Assembly: GCA_910576995.1 (NCBI GenBank) | Contig: CAJTLC010000001.1 | Span: 139,573-203,572 of the forward strand | Source of the DNA: an uncultured Ruminococcus sp. | GTDB taxonomy: Bacteria > Bacillota > Clostridia > Oscillospirales > Ruminococcaceae | Reading direction: 5' to 3' | Length of the DNA stretch: 64,000 nucleotides | Shown: piece by piece, positions 56,368-64,000 of the stretch | How positions within the stretch are numbered: the first letter of the stretch is position 1 | How the letters are laid out: each line of letters begins with the position of its first letter | Made by a program: the position numbers and the translations under genes | The notes under the pieces: generated by a model | Seen by the model: only the letters and a program-made list of their open reading frames with translations | Databases searched by the model: none | What the model was told of the DNA's origin: nothing

Positions 56368-57517
56368 CCTGTTGGATCAATATTAACAATAGGATTATTA
56401 GCACAATAAGTGTATAGGTTCAGACTAAGCGGATCTTCATTTTTACCGACAAAGCTATCTCTAGAGATAAACCTACCGATCTCCGGATCATAATATCTCG
56501 CCCTAAGGTATATAGTACCAGATTCAGAGTCAAAATATTCGCCGCAGTAACGGAACGCATTTGTATCGTTCTTATCGATGTTTTTCTCAACGCCGAAAGC
56601 GTCGTAGGTGTACTTCTTTGTAACTTCGCCATTGGCATTTGTGAGATTAACAACATCGCCGTGAGCGTTCTGAGTGTAGTAAGTGTACTCGGACTTATCG
56701 CCGTTTCTGTAGTGGTACTTCGCAACAAGATTTGTGCCACGGATGTAGCAGTCAGCCTCATAGAACTGGTTGTCGATAACGTCCGCAATAATTTGCTTGC
56801 TGCCGTCCCAGACATGATTTATCGTCTGACCGTCAACAGTTTTCTCATAGCGCAATCCGCTTGCATTGTACTTGTAGCTTGCTGTCGTATCGCCGTCGGT
56901 AAAGCCAATAAGCTGATTCAAACCGTCGTACTTGTTAGTCTCAGTTTTGCCGTCGGCAACTTTTTTAACCTGATTGCCGTTTCTGTCATAAGTGTAAACC
57001 GTCTGCTTTACATTGTCCTGAAGCTTGAGAGAATTCTCATCTTCAACAGTTTTTACTTCTTTCTGAAGCAGAGCCGTATACTTGCCCTGAGCGTCATTAT
57101 AATTGTATTCAGTTACATAATTTTCAGAACCGGATGCGGTCATTTTGGAGCGGTTGCCATAATCGTCATACTCGTATGTATAGGTGTCGGTCGTATTGTT
57201 ACCAACCTTGACAGACTCCTTAGTCAGTCTTTTCAGACCATCGTATTCATATGACGTTGATTCTATTATACCACTTTCATTGCGCACTTTGCAAGCGTCA
57301 GAACCATCAAGATAATAGGAATATTCGTAGCTCGATATGGTACTATTACCTGATTTGTTTTCAATCCTTGTAATTCTGTTCGCTTTGTTGTAGGTATATG
57401 TCGAAATTACGCCGTTTGCAATAGTTTCGGACTTCTTGTTTCCGTTTGCGTCATAGGTGTAAGAAGCGGTTTCATTTCCTGATTCCTTGACCTTAACGAT
57501 ACGCATTTCGCCGTCGT
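56353..57517 (-). pseudogene. RHS core segment, inverted relative to its flanks
   Basis: On the minus strand this 1.16-kb segment encodes the rest of a YD-repeat shell and the RHS-associated core: it starts YDGEMRIVKVKESGNETASY and contains many YD repeats. It ends with the diagnostic core FDSESGTIYLRARYYDPEIG, RFISRDSF, NLYTYCANNPIVNIDPTGHF. After PTGHFW the reading enters antisense of the upstream fragment. On + the two flanks are the N-side YD fragment and the toxin C-terminus of what looks like the same gene, so the middle appears to have flipped. Breakpoints lie near 56352 and 57517; no clear inverted repeats are seen there. Confidence 0.8.
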
Positions 57518-58128
57518 ATTGTAATCGGTGCAGCAGTTGGGGCAGTTGTTGGAGCAGTAACACAAGTCATCTCGGATGTTTCAAGTGGAAAGGGCTTTGA
57601 TTTAGGTAGTACATTGATTTCGGCAGGTGTTGGCGCTGCCAGTGGAGCTATAGCGGCTACTGGCTTAGGTGCTTTTGCTCAAGCTGGTTTAACTGCTGCA
57701 GTAAGCGGAGTAGGAAACTATGCAAACCAAGTATATGGTAATCATCAGTATAACCAAAAGCATCCAACCCAAAAAAAGAATATTTTTACGGATGTTGATG
57801 GTTTTAGTATTGTAGAAAGTTCAGTAATGGGTGCAGCAACCTCTTTAGTAGGAGGAGCAGTAGGAAAAAAATGTTTGGTTCTATTGAAAAGAAGGGTCAG
57901 GAATTGGCTGGAAAAGCACTAGGCAAACGGTTAACGGGTTATCTTAGACAATCTGCAGGTCAAGGACATTCTGCATTATACCGCCAAGCAAATAAATTTT
58001 CTATTCAAGCTACCAAATTAATTAATACATATAGGGGTGCTAATTCAAGCATAGGATCATTTGTTGGAGGCGGTATGTCATGTGGATATGATCAAGGAAA
58101 AAGACTTGTACAAAGGAGATCGAAATAA
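57518..58128 (+). pseudogene. C-terminal toxin region of the RHS protein, frameshifted
   Basis: Reads IVIGAAVGAVVGAVTQVISD and a Gly/Ala-rich stretch (ISAGVGAASGAIAATGLGAF), the hydrophobic linker usually found right after the RHS core DPTG motif. It continues to a short polar C-terminus ending GKRLVQRRSK. The frame is broken at the A7 run 57865-57871: one more A would join VGGAVGK to MFGSIEKKGQELAGKALGK. I cannot assign a toxin activity. It lacks any start of its own and is followed by a candidate immunity gene. Confidence 0.7.
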
Positions 58129-58651
58129 TCTTCTAATAAAAAAATTTAAATGGAGTCCACCTTTTAGACATTTATTTATAGAGCAATGGTTAAAAGAAAT
58201 GAACAATAATGGCCGGAAATTGATTTCATGTTCATTTTTTTCAGTTTACACTTTTATTTATAGTTCAAATATAGATGTAGAGTTTTTCTTGTTTTCTTAT
58301 GATCCAAAAAAAAGACGTGAAAACTGGATTTTTCATTCTATTAATGAAACTTATAAATTAAAAAGGAGTAATTTAAAAAATTGTTCTAGTAATGAAATAA
58401 TTATTATTGATACTAAAAAAATTGATGATAAATTTTATTATTATAAATTTTTAAGAGATCAATATACGTATAAAAATAGAATTAAATGGTTAATTCTTTT
58501 TGTAATTGTTTGCTCTATTTGGATTACAATCGCAATGCTTTTTGATTATGTAATGGCATACTTTTGGATGATTCTTTCTTTTATAGGAATCGTCTATAAT
58601 ATTGTGGGAGTCGTATATCTAAGAAAAGTTTTGTATTCCCATATAAAATAA
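58088..58651 (+). CDS. Candidate membrane immunity protein (DUF2812-like)
   Basis: About 187 residues. After a basic start (IKKFKWSPPFRHLF) comes EQWLKEMNNNGRKL, like the EEWLNEMSKKGY-type opening of DUF2812 proteins, then a beta-rich domain, and two C-terminal membrane helices (about 135-175). The gene is much more AT-rich than its surroundings. It overlaps the toxin C-terminus, the place where immunity genes of polymorphic toxins sit. The start is uncertain: ATG at 58088, or a non-standard start near 58136 behind the strong AAAGGAG at 58111-58117. The immunity role is inferred from position. Confidence 0.6.
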   Translation: MIKEKDLYKGDRNNLLIKKFKWSPPFRHLFIEQWLKEMNNNGRKLISCSFFSVYTFIYSSNIDVEFFLFSYDPKKRRENWIFHSINETYKLKRSNLKNCSSNEIIIIDTKKIDDKFYYYKFLRDQYTYKNRIKWLILFVIVCSIWITIAMLFDYVMAYFWMILSFIGIVYNIVGVVYLRKVLYSHIK

Positions 58652-58698
58652 ATTTTATTGAAGCAAAATAATCTAAAAAGTTAAGTTATAATTCTTTA

Positions 58699-58732
58699 CT
58701 CCGTTCTGCATTAAGCGGAACGGAGGTTTTTT
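58699..58732 (+). terminator. Terminator after the candidate immunity gene
   Basis: CTCCGTTC pairs with GAACGGAG, followed by GTTTTTT, 48 bases past the stop. Confidence 0.88.
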
Positions 58733-58871
58733 AACAAAATTTAATATTATTTAAGGTTAATCGTGAGTCTGCGTATTGTGCGGGTTCTTTTTTATGCCCT
58801 GACGACGTTAAACAGAAAGAAAAATAATGATTTTAACAACTAAATGGCTGTGCATAACAGCCAAATATCCA

Positions 58872-58923
58872 TAAAGCCGATCTTTTGATTTAAAGAAAAA
58901 ATCGAAAGGTCGGCTTTTTTATT
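58872..58923. terminator. Hairpin before the sigma-like gene
   Basis: GCCGATCTTTTGAT pairs with ATCGAAAGGTCGGC, followed by TTTTTTATTTT. It ends transcription just before, or forms part of the leader of, the gene at 58924. Confidence 0.75.
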
Positions 58924-59448
58924 TTGAAAACGAAATATTATGAATACAACAAACAAATTGGCGGCAAGAAATATTCCGAATTTACGGAATCGGAGTATCT
59001 CAAAGCCAAGGAAGATAAGAACCGCTGGTTTATCAGCTTCGGCGACAGCGTTCTGGAATGTGAAGAAAACGAATACAAAGACTACTTTTCCAAGAAAAAC
59101 CACTATGATTATACGCAAAGGGATAAGCTTGGTAAAAAAGTAGTTCCAATAATGCTTGAGCAGTATACATACAGCGATACTGCTCAGGCATTTTTTTATG
59201 ACAGCACGATTGTACCGTTCGACGAGGTGATTTTAGAACAACTCAGCACGGAACAATATGTTTTACAGCTGCAAAAGGTTGTGAAAAAACTTAAGCCTTA
59301 CGAGCGTGAAATTATTTATCAGCTTTTCTGGAATAGAAAAAGTCAAAATGAACTTGCCATAAATTATGGCATATATCAACAAACTACGAATGAGAAAGTA
59401 AATAGGATTTTGGTTAAAATGCTGAAAATGATAAAAATTGAAAAATAA
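58924..59448 (+). CDS. Sigma-70 region 4-like protein of mobile-element type
   Basis: 174 residues. The N-terminal half is charged and unrecognised. The C-terminal half, LQKVVKKLKPYEREIIYQLF...SQNELAINYGI, looks like the region 4 helix-turn-helix of sigma factors, a type often carried by integrative elements where it controls element genes. The frame starts at TTG 58924 with only a weak GAAAGGTCGG upstream and directly follows a terminator, so the true start may lie further in. Region 2 is absent, so it is not a complete sigma factor. Confidence 0.65.
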   Translation: MKTKYYEYNKQIGGKKYSEFTESEYLKAKEDKNRWFISFGDSVLECEENEYKDYFSKKNHYDYTQRDKLGKKVVPIMLEQYTYSDTAQAFFYDSTIVPFDEVILEQLSTEQYVLQLQKVVKKLKPYEREIIYQLFWNRKSQNELAINYGIYQQTTNEKVNRILVKMLKMIKIEK

Positions 59449-60109
59449 ATCCCTGTAGTTTTGCGATTTTGTTGCCAGTAAAAGCAGAGGACGATGAAAA
59501 GGATCGTTGCTCACAGTAACTTGAAAATTGAATATCAACTTTACAGGTACGTTAATCACACGGGCGGTCTAAAAATCGTCAGCCGCAGAAGCCATGCGCC
59601 AAGACCTTGAAAGAGCGAGCGAGAAATATGCAGCTTCAAAATCCGGAACAGCTTTCCGGAACGGCAATGAAACGCAGGAGGATAATGATACTTCCGTCCA
59701 GTCACAGCACCCCTTGATCGGGGAATCAGGCAATGAGGACGGCTTCGGGAGAACCTCGGAGGGATGAGATTTCCATGAGATCGGTAAGCTGCCGATCGCC
59801 TGTAAAGTTCCGTGTGCGGCGGATATCAGGGATAAATACCGCATAGGCAAAATGAGTTATTACTGCGGTTTGCAGTGCAGACCGCAGTTTTACATAAATT
59901 TGGAGTGAAGGAAATGAAAGAAAAATCAAAGCATATGCGTGGTTTTTATGGGATCAGGATATCTTCGGCGGTTTGCATTTTACCGGATTGTCATCCATGT
60001 TATGGTTGTATTTGGAATGTGAAAGATACCAACGTTCTTTTCTGCCAATTTCAAAGCTACGTGAGAAATAAGAAAGGTTTTAAGATGACAGAAGTGAGGA
60101 ATGATAAAA
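59449..60109. other. Decayed mobile-element sequence without an intact gene
   Basis: 660 bases holding fragments only. At 59594-59767 a 57-codon frame reads EAMRQDLERASEKYAASKSG and a polar tail ending GNEDGFGRTSEG, and at about 59770-59908 another frame is Cys-containing (IACKVPCAADIRDKYRIGK). Neither has a ribosome site or a recognisable full domain. These look like relics of element proteins. Confidence 0.5.
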
Positions 60110-60457
60110 ATGCTGATTAAACGCGGAGATGTTTTTTACGCCGATCTTGATCCGATAATCGGTTCGGAACAAGGCGGTATCAGACCGGTTCTGGTGGTGC
60201 AGAATAACGTTGGAAACAAATATAGTCCAACAGTAGTCGTGCTGCCGATATCATCGGCAAAAAAGAATAATATGCCCACTCATATTCATATCTGCGGTTC
60301 GAAAATGCTTCCCAAAAAATCCATTGTTCTTGCGGAGCAGATACGCACGATTGATCGTAACAGACTGCTGAGATATGTGGGTTCGGTTGGTTTGGAAATA
60401 ATGGAGAAGGTGGATAAAGCAGTAAAAATAAGCATAGGGGTGAAGGTCAATTGCTAA
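60110..60457 (+). CDS. mazF: MazF/PemK-type mRNA interferase toxin
   Basis: 115 residues of the MazF endoribonuclease family, which cleaves mRNA at short motifs. The N-terminus IKRGDVFYADLDPIIGSEQG followed by GIRPVLVVQNN is diagnostic, then TVVVLPISSAKK and AEQIRTIDRNRL. The start at 60110 has GTGAGGA nine bases upstream. No MazE/AbrB-like antitoxin precedes it; a small frame overlaps its end. It precedes a DUF3789-like gene and a serine recombinase gene, an arrangement typical of integrative elements. Confidence 0.93.
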   Translation: MLIKRGDVFYADLDPIIGSEQGGIRPVLVVQNNVGNKYSPTVVVLPISSAKKNNMPTHIHICGSKMLPKKSIVLAEQIRTIDRNRLLRYVGSVGLEIMEKVDKAVKISIGVKVNC

Positions 60458-60611
60458 GTTTGGACAAGCGGAGTTTGCTGATTTTATCACAGAAACTTTT
60501 GTGAAGAACAGGCTTGAAAAGCTTCTTGCGGAGAATGAAAAAACGAGTCTGAACAGTAGAAATACAGAGGATATTTACAGGAAATTTCCGTCCTCAAAGG
60601 ACGCAGTATAA
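60450..60611 (+). CDS. Small frame overlapping the end of mazF, possible antitoxin or element protein
   Basis: Reads IAKFGQAEFADFITETFVKN then RLEKLLAENEKTSLNSRNTE and ends SSKDAV, 53 residues, helical and charged. It would have to start at ATT 60450 behind AGGGGTGAAGG, an unusual start. The reading is coherent and followed by AAGGAG and the next gene, so it is probably a real gene of the element. I do not recognise the family. A downstream antitoxin for MazF is a guess. Confidence 0.45.
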   Translation: MAKFGQAEFADFITETFVKNRLEKLLAENEKTSLNSRNTEDIYRKFPSSKDAV

Positions 60612-60623
60612 GGAGAAATTAAT

Positions 60624-60743
60624 ATGTTAGGATTTATTTTAGGCTCTATATTCGGAGGTACAGTCGGAGTATTTACAATTTGCCTGTGCAAAGCGGCGTC
60701 GGACGCAGATAAATGTATGAATCAGACAGATTTTGAAGATTAA
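60624..60743 (+). CDS. DUF3789-like micro-protein
   Basis: 39 residues: one hydrophobic segment MLGFILGSIFGGTVGVFTIC followed by LCKAASDADKC and an acidic tail. The pattern matches the small DUF3789 proteins found next to recombinase genes in integrative elements of Firmicutes. AAGGAGAAATTAAT gives a strong ribosome site. Function unknown. Confidence 0.75.
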   Translation: MLGFILGSIFGGTVGVFTICLCKAASDADKCMNQTDFED

Positions 60744-60815
60744 TTTTGTCAGGTTTGGTGATACCAATTCTACAAAAAATATGGTATCCTTGTTGGTGAA
60801 GCGGGGGTGACAGTA

Positions 60816-61214
60816 ATGCCGACAGTAACGGTGATACAATCGACAATAGTGGAAGAAAAAAGCAGGATGATCCGCTGTGCAGCTTACTGCCGAGTAAGTT
60901 CGGATTCTGAAGATCAGATCAATTCTTTCATGGCGCAGCTCAAATATTACGAGAATTTCCTCGCAGACAGCGAAACTGAAATACTGATAAATGTTTATGC
61001 TGACGAGGGCGTGACGGGAACTTGCGAGGATAAGAGAGAAGATTTTCAGCGTATGATGAACGACTGCCGCAAAGGTAAAATCGATAGGATTTATACGAAG
61101 TCAATCAGCCGTTTTGCCCGAAATACAAAGGATTGCCTGAAAAATATCCGTGAACTGAAATCACTGGGAATTACGGTATTTTTTGAAAAGGAAAATAGTG
61201 CGACACGTTCCTGA
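60816..61214 (+). pseudogene. Large serine recombinase, N-terminal exon interrupted by a group II intron
   Basis: Residues 1-127 show the resolvase/invertase catalytic domain: RCAAYCRVSSDSEDQ with the nucleophile Ser, INVYADEGVTGT, and DRIYTKSISRFARNTKDCL. After FFEKEN the reading leaves the family at 61198, where the group II intron starts GTGCGAC; the stop at 61214 is inside the intron. If the intron splices, the exon could rejoin its 3' part, which is beyond the window. GGGGGTGA precedes the ATG at 60816. Confidence 0.88.
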
Positions 61215-61847
61215 TTGAAAAGATTAGGCACTAATAAAAGAATGTGAAAAGTTTTCTTTATTAGGAGAACTGATAATCCGAGGAGTGGAATGAGAGGGTA
61301 ACGCCTTGAAATGCTTTCTCTGATACTCCGACTGGCGATTTTGAGAAATTGGAATGGTCAGAAGCTCGGTGAAGTCGGCTGAAAGATACCGTAATCCGTG
61401 CAAGCGGAACGAAAGCGGTTCTGAGGTGAACGGTGTATCCTATAGGTCGGGGGTCTATAAAATGTATATGGCGAGAATGACGGGAACGTCCGACAAAACT
61501 GCGAATGTACGGGTCTATATTTCTGCTGCATAGAAATGTGCAGACTGTTTTCATATGATGACAGTGGGGTAAAGTAAAAGTCAAATGTATGAAATGCCTT
61601 GCAGTGTTACAGGCACTGCCAAGCTGTCAGGCTCATAGCAGACGCCTAAGTGCATATGTAAAGATAAGATTATCGGAACGCAGCAACCTACGATACGCAA
61701 TAGCAGTACAGACGAAGAAAAATAAGCTGTTTAAATCGTGGGTAAAGCAGTGGCATTACTGATGATGTTTTCAGTAACGGAAAACGGAGGGACAGCCACG
61801 AGTCAATATTACAAAAGTAATATAGGTATTAAAATTCATGGGAAAAT

Positions 61848-62942
61848 ATGATTACGCATAGTAAATACCAAATGTCCTATGAAAATGGTACGGCTAATAA
61901 AAACAACGTGTACAGAGCGCTCAGAAACAGTAGATTAAAAGAAATGTACATGGTAAGATATGCAGATGACTTCAAAATTTTCTGTCGCAAACGCAGTGAC
62001 GCAGACAAAATTTTTATTGCAGTAAAGAAGTGGCTGAAAGAGCGATTGAAGCTTGAAGTCAGTGAAGAAAAATCCAAGGTTGTAAATCTGAAAAAGCATA
62101 AATCCAAATTCTTAGGATTTGAATTAAGAGCCGTCAGAAAGAGGAATAAATTTGCAGTAGAATCTTATATGTCACAAAAAGCTATGAAACAAGTAACCGA
62201 AAACCTGAAAAGGCAAGTAAAGAAGATTCAGCATAGCAGGGATAAACGAGATATGGCTATCGAGATTAATTGTTACAATATCATGGTAGTCGGTATTCAT
62301 AATTACTATAAATATGCAACTCATATCAGCTGCGACTGCGAAGAAATTTATGGAAAACTGCGAATATTTATTTACAATCGATTATGGTGGTTATTAAAAA
62401 AATCGGGAACAATTCACAGGAAATATATAGCTGAGCGTTATGGTAAGAGTAAAAGACTGATGTTTATCAGCGATTTATCAATGATACCTGTCAGCTATAT
62501 ACAGACAAAATTCCCGAGATACAAGAAAGCAAGAATATGCAAATATTCTCCAGAGGGCAGAGAAGAAATTCATAAAACTTTGAAATTCGATGAAAATGTT
62601 ATCAAAACTATGCATCTGCTTGCAAAAGCTAAACCATATGGCAGAAGTATAGAATATATGGATAATCGGATTTCGCTGTATGCCGCTCAATACGGAAAAT
62701 GTGCAGTTACGGGTAAAATGCTGTGGATTGATGAAATACATTGTCATCATAAAAAGCCGATAAGTCAAGGTGGAACAGACGAATATAAAAATCTTGTGAT
62801 AATTCATACAGATGTTCACAGATTGATACACGCTGTCAAGCCTGAAACAATAAAAACATATCTTAATAAAATTAAGCCTAATAAATCTCAGCTTGATAAA
62901 GTAAACAAATTTCGAGTGTTGGCAGGAAATGCCGAAATATAA
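61848..62942 (+). pseudogene. Group II intron reverse transcriptase/maturase, N-terminal part missing
   Basis: 364 residues. The frame enters at about RT block 4-5: YMVRYADDFKIFC with the catalytic YADD at about residue 39, then the thumb and maturase (X) region (NYYKYATHISCDCEEIYGKL). A C-terminal HNH endonuclease follows, with CAVTGK, EIHCHHKKPISQGG and KNLVIIHTDVHRLIH. The first 200 or so residues of a normal intron protein (RT blocks 0-4) are absent, so it cannot be an active reverse transcriptase, though the maturase and HNH parts are complete. Confidence 0.88.
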
Positions 62943-62995
62943 TTATATTTATTTTGAAACTAATACTAATCTAACTTAATTGCAATACTGATGGG

Positions 62996-63030
62996 GCGCC
63001 GTGTGCGGGGAAAGCTCGCATGCACGGTGC
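62996..63030 (+). ncRNA. Group II intron domain V of intron 1
   Basis: 35 bases: GCGCCGT pairs with ACGGTGC, a bulge follows, and GTGCGGG...GCTCGCAT closes on a GAAA tetraloop. This is the catalytic hairpin of group II introns. Confidence 0.85.
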
Positions 63031-63040
63031 TAACCGGGGG

Positions 63041-64000
63041 GTGCGACAAGAAGCAGCTTGATCGCCAAGATATTAGTGTAGAAAACTGCTGCCCTAGTTA
63101 TCAAGGGTATTCCCGACCGAAACTGCGTCAGAAGTAATTTTGAGGTAGGTTGCATGAGGTAAAGCCGAAGCGGATTCTAGTATCCATGATGAAGCAGGCA
63201 AGGGAAAGATTAGTATGGTTAATGAAAATGAATCTCTGATAAAACGTCGTCAGTGCAGGTGTAGGATTGGATATGTATGCTTACATTTTATGAAACACGG
63301 AAGGATGTTCCCCCGAATATCTGGCAGATAACCCGATTTGTTCATCGGCGTATAAGAGAAACCTAACCTAATCATATCTAATACAAGCTGAACTTGGTAA
63401 ACCCAATGAGGTCCATGTAAATGGTAAGTCAATTGCAAAAAAGACCCAATTCCTCAGTGGGCATAGGATGTTGGAAAAAGCGAACGCCGGCAGTTCGAAA
63501 GAACAGGAAAAAGCGAATAATCTGCCGGATAATGCCTATGGCATAACACGAAAGTGTGCCGACTTCCAACTGGTGTACAACTTGAAAATAAAACGAAAAG
63601 TAATTTAAAGGAAAGGCGGTATTTGATGATGAATACTCTTGACGAGTCCACAATACCCGACTATATCGACTGGAACCAAATATCTTGGAAACGACCCGAT
63701 GAATATGTTGTTAAATTACAACAGCGTATATATCAAGCTGAAATTGACGGAGATAAACGTAAAGTGCGTGAACTCCAAAGAATTCTTCTTAATTCAAAAG
63801 CCAACTTATTAATTTCTATCAGAAGAGTAACACAGGTTAATACTGGAAAGAGAACAGCAGGAGTAGATGGGTATCTTGCTCTCACACCAAAAGAAAGATT
63901 AAGAACTTGTACCAATAGGCTAAAAACGATTTAACAGGGTGTGCAGATGTGAAATAATAACCATAGTTTCAGAATAAACAGATTTGATTTCATAGTCTTT
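63041..64000 (+). mobile_element. Group II intron 2, nested just behind domain V of intron 1
   Basis: Starts GTGCGACAAGAAGCAGCTTG directly after the domain V-VI linker of intron 1. About 580 bases of non-coding intron RNA are followed by the start of an intron-encoded protein (63626-63934). The element runs past the window end or is broken soon after. The two introns have different 5' sequences beyond GTGCGACA, so they are different intron types. Confidence 0.8.
63626..63934 (+). pseudogene. Start of the intron 2 reverse transcriptase, prematurely ended
   Basis: 102 residues matching RT block 0 of group II intron proteins: IDWNQISWKRPDEYVVKLQQ, RIYQAEIDGDKRKVRELQR and VNTGKRTAGVDGYLALTPKE. 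It then stops at RLKTI (TAA at 63932) and no continuation is seen in the last 66 bases. ATG at 63626 lies behind GGAAAGGCGG. Either a frameshift or a deletion has broken the gene. Confidence 0.82.

Larger units (their letters stand above)
61198..63040 (+). mobile_element. Group II intron 1, in the recombinase gene, with internal deletion and no visible 3' end
   Basis: Begins with the conserved 5' end GTGCGAC at 61198. The first 650 bases are structured non-coding RNA (domains I-IV region), followed by a shortened intron-encoded protein (61848-62942) and domain V at 62996-63030. After domain V, at TAACCGGGGG, a second GTGCGAC begins, so domain VI and the 3' splice site are not seen here and probably lie beyond the second intron. 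Confidence 0.85.

Noticed and set aside
56353..57517. Flanking inverted repeats that would define an invertase site
   Set aside because: Only a chance six-base match (ACGATA, same orientation) is seen near the two breakpoints; no convincing inverted repeat could be found by eye.
61261..61584. 107-codon minus-strand frame in the intron
   Set aside because: Lies in structured non-coding intron RNA, no ribosome site or family.

Overview
The window looks like the chromosome of a gut- or rumen-type Ruminococcus or close relative (Oscillospiraceae/Ruminococcaceae, Clostridia). This is an inference from family content, not a database match. The reasons are moderate GC, strong AGGAGG-type ribosome sites, TTGACA-N17-TATAAT promoters, two secreted proteins with type I dockerins, a lipoprotein with cohesin-like segments, and a GH98 glycosidase carrying a dockerin.

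Layout. 1-5.5 kb: housekeeping genes on + (der end, plsY, gpsA, an asparagine synthetase lacking its glutaminase nucleophile, gltX). 5.5-10.9 kb: minus-strand genes (small membrane protein, metG, unknown membrane protein, Na+/solute symporter). 11.3-22 kb: an unknown DUF4304-like protein, a shrunken IS3-type element, then a minus-strand carbohydrate block (GH98-dockerin enzyme, hybrid two-component sensor kinase, orphan solute-binding lipoprotein). 22.6-36 kb: a 14-gene surface-glycan operon behind a promoter and structured leader: aminotransferase, LicD, TarI-like cytidylyltransferase, TagF-like transferase, EpsG-like polymerase, acyltransferase, flippase, epimerase, guanylate-kinase-like protein, and dTDP-rhamnose genes in the order rfbBDCA. 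36-54 kb: PadR regulator, a second dockerin protein, MTA/SAH nucleosidase, GH25 lysozyme, nudC, two MATE pumps, metY between two HD hydrolases, the fhs-tsaE-tsaB-rpiB-upp operon, the cohesin-like lipoprotein and glmS.

54-64 kb: divergent tRNA-Lys and tRNA-Arg genes, then an accessory region of decayed mobile DNA. It holds a YD-repeat/RHS polymorphic toxin gene whose core segment lies inverted between its own flanks, a candidate membrane immunity gene, a sigma-like protein, MazF, a DUF3789-like micro-protein, and a serine recombinase interrupted by a group II intron that is itself invaded by a second group II intron.

Overlaid on the whole window is a family of intergenic palindromic repeats, about 55-170 bp, sharing the cores GCGNATTTTCGAGCATAATTTTG and TTTTCGGCAAATTTTG. 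I see at least six full or partial copies between genes. The inverted RHS core, this repeat family, the nested introns and the apparently permuted cohesin-like module are the most unusual observations.
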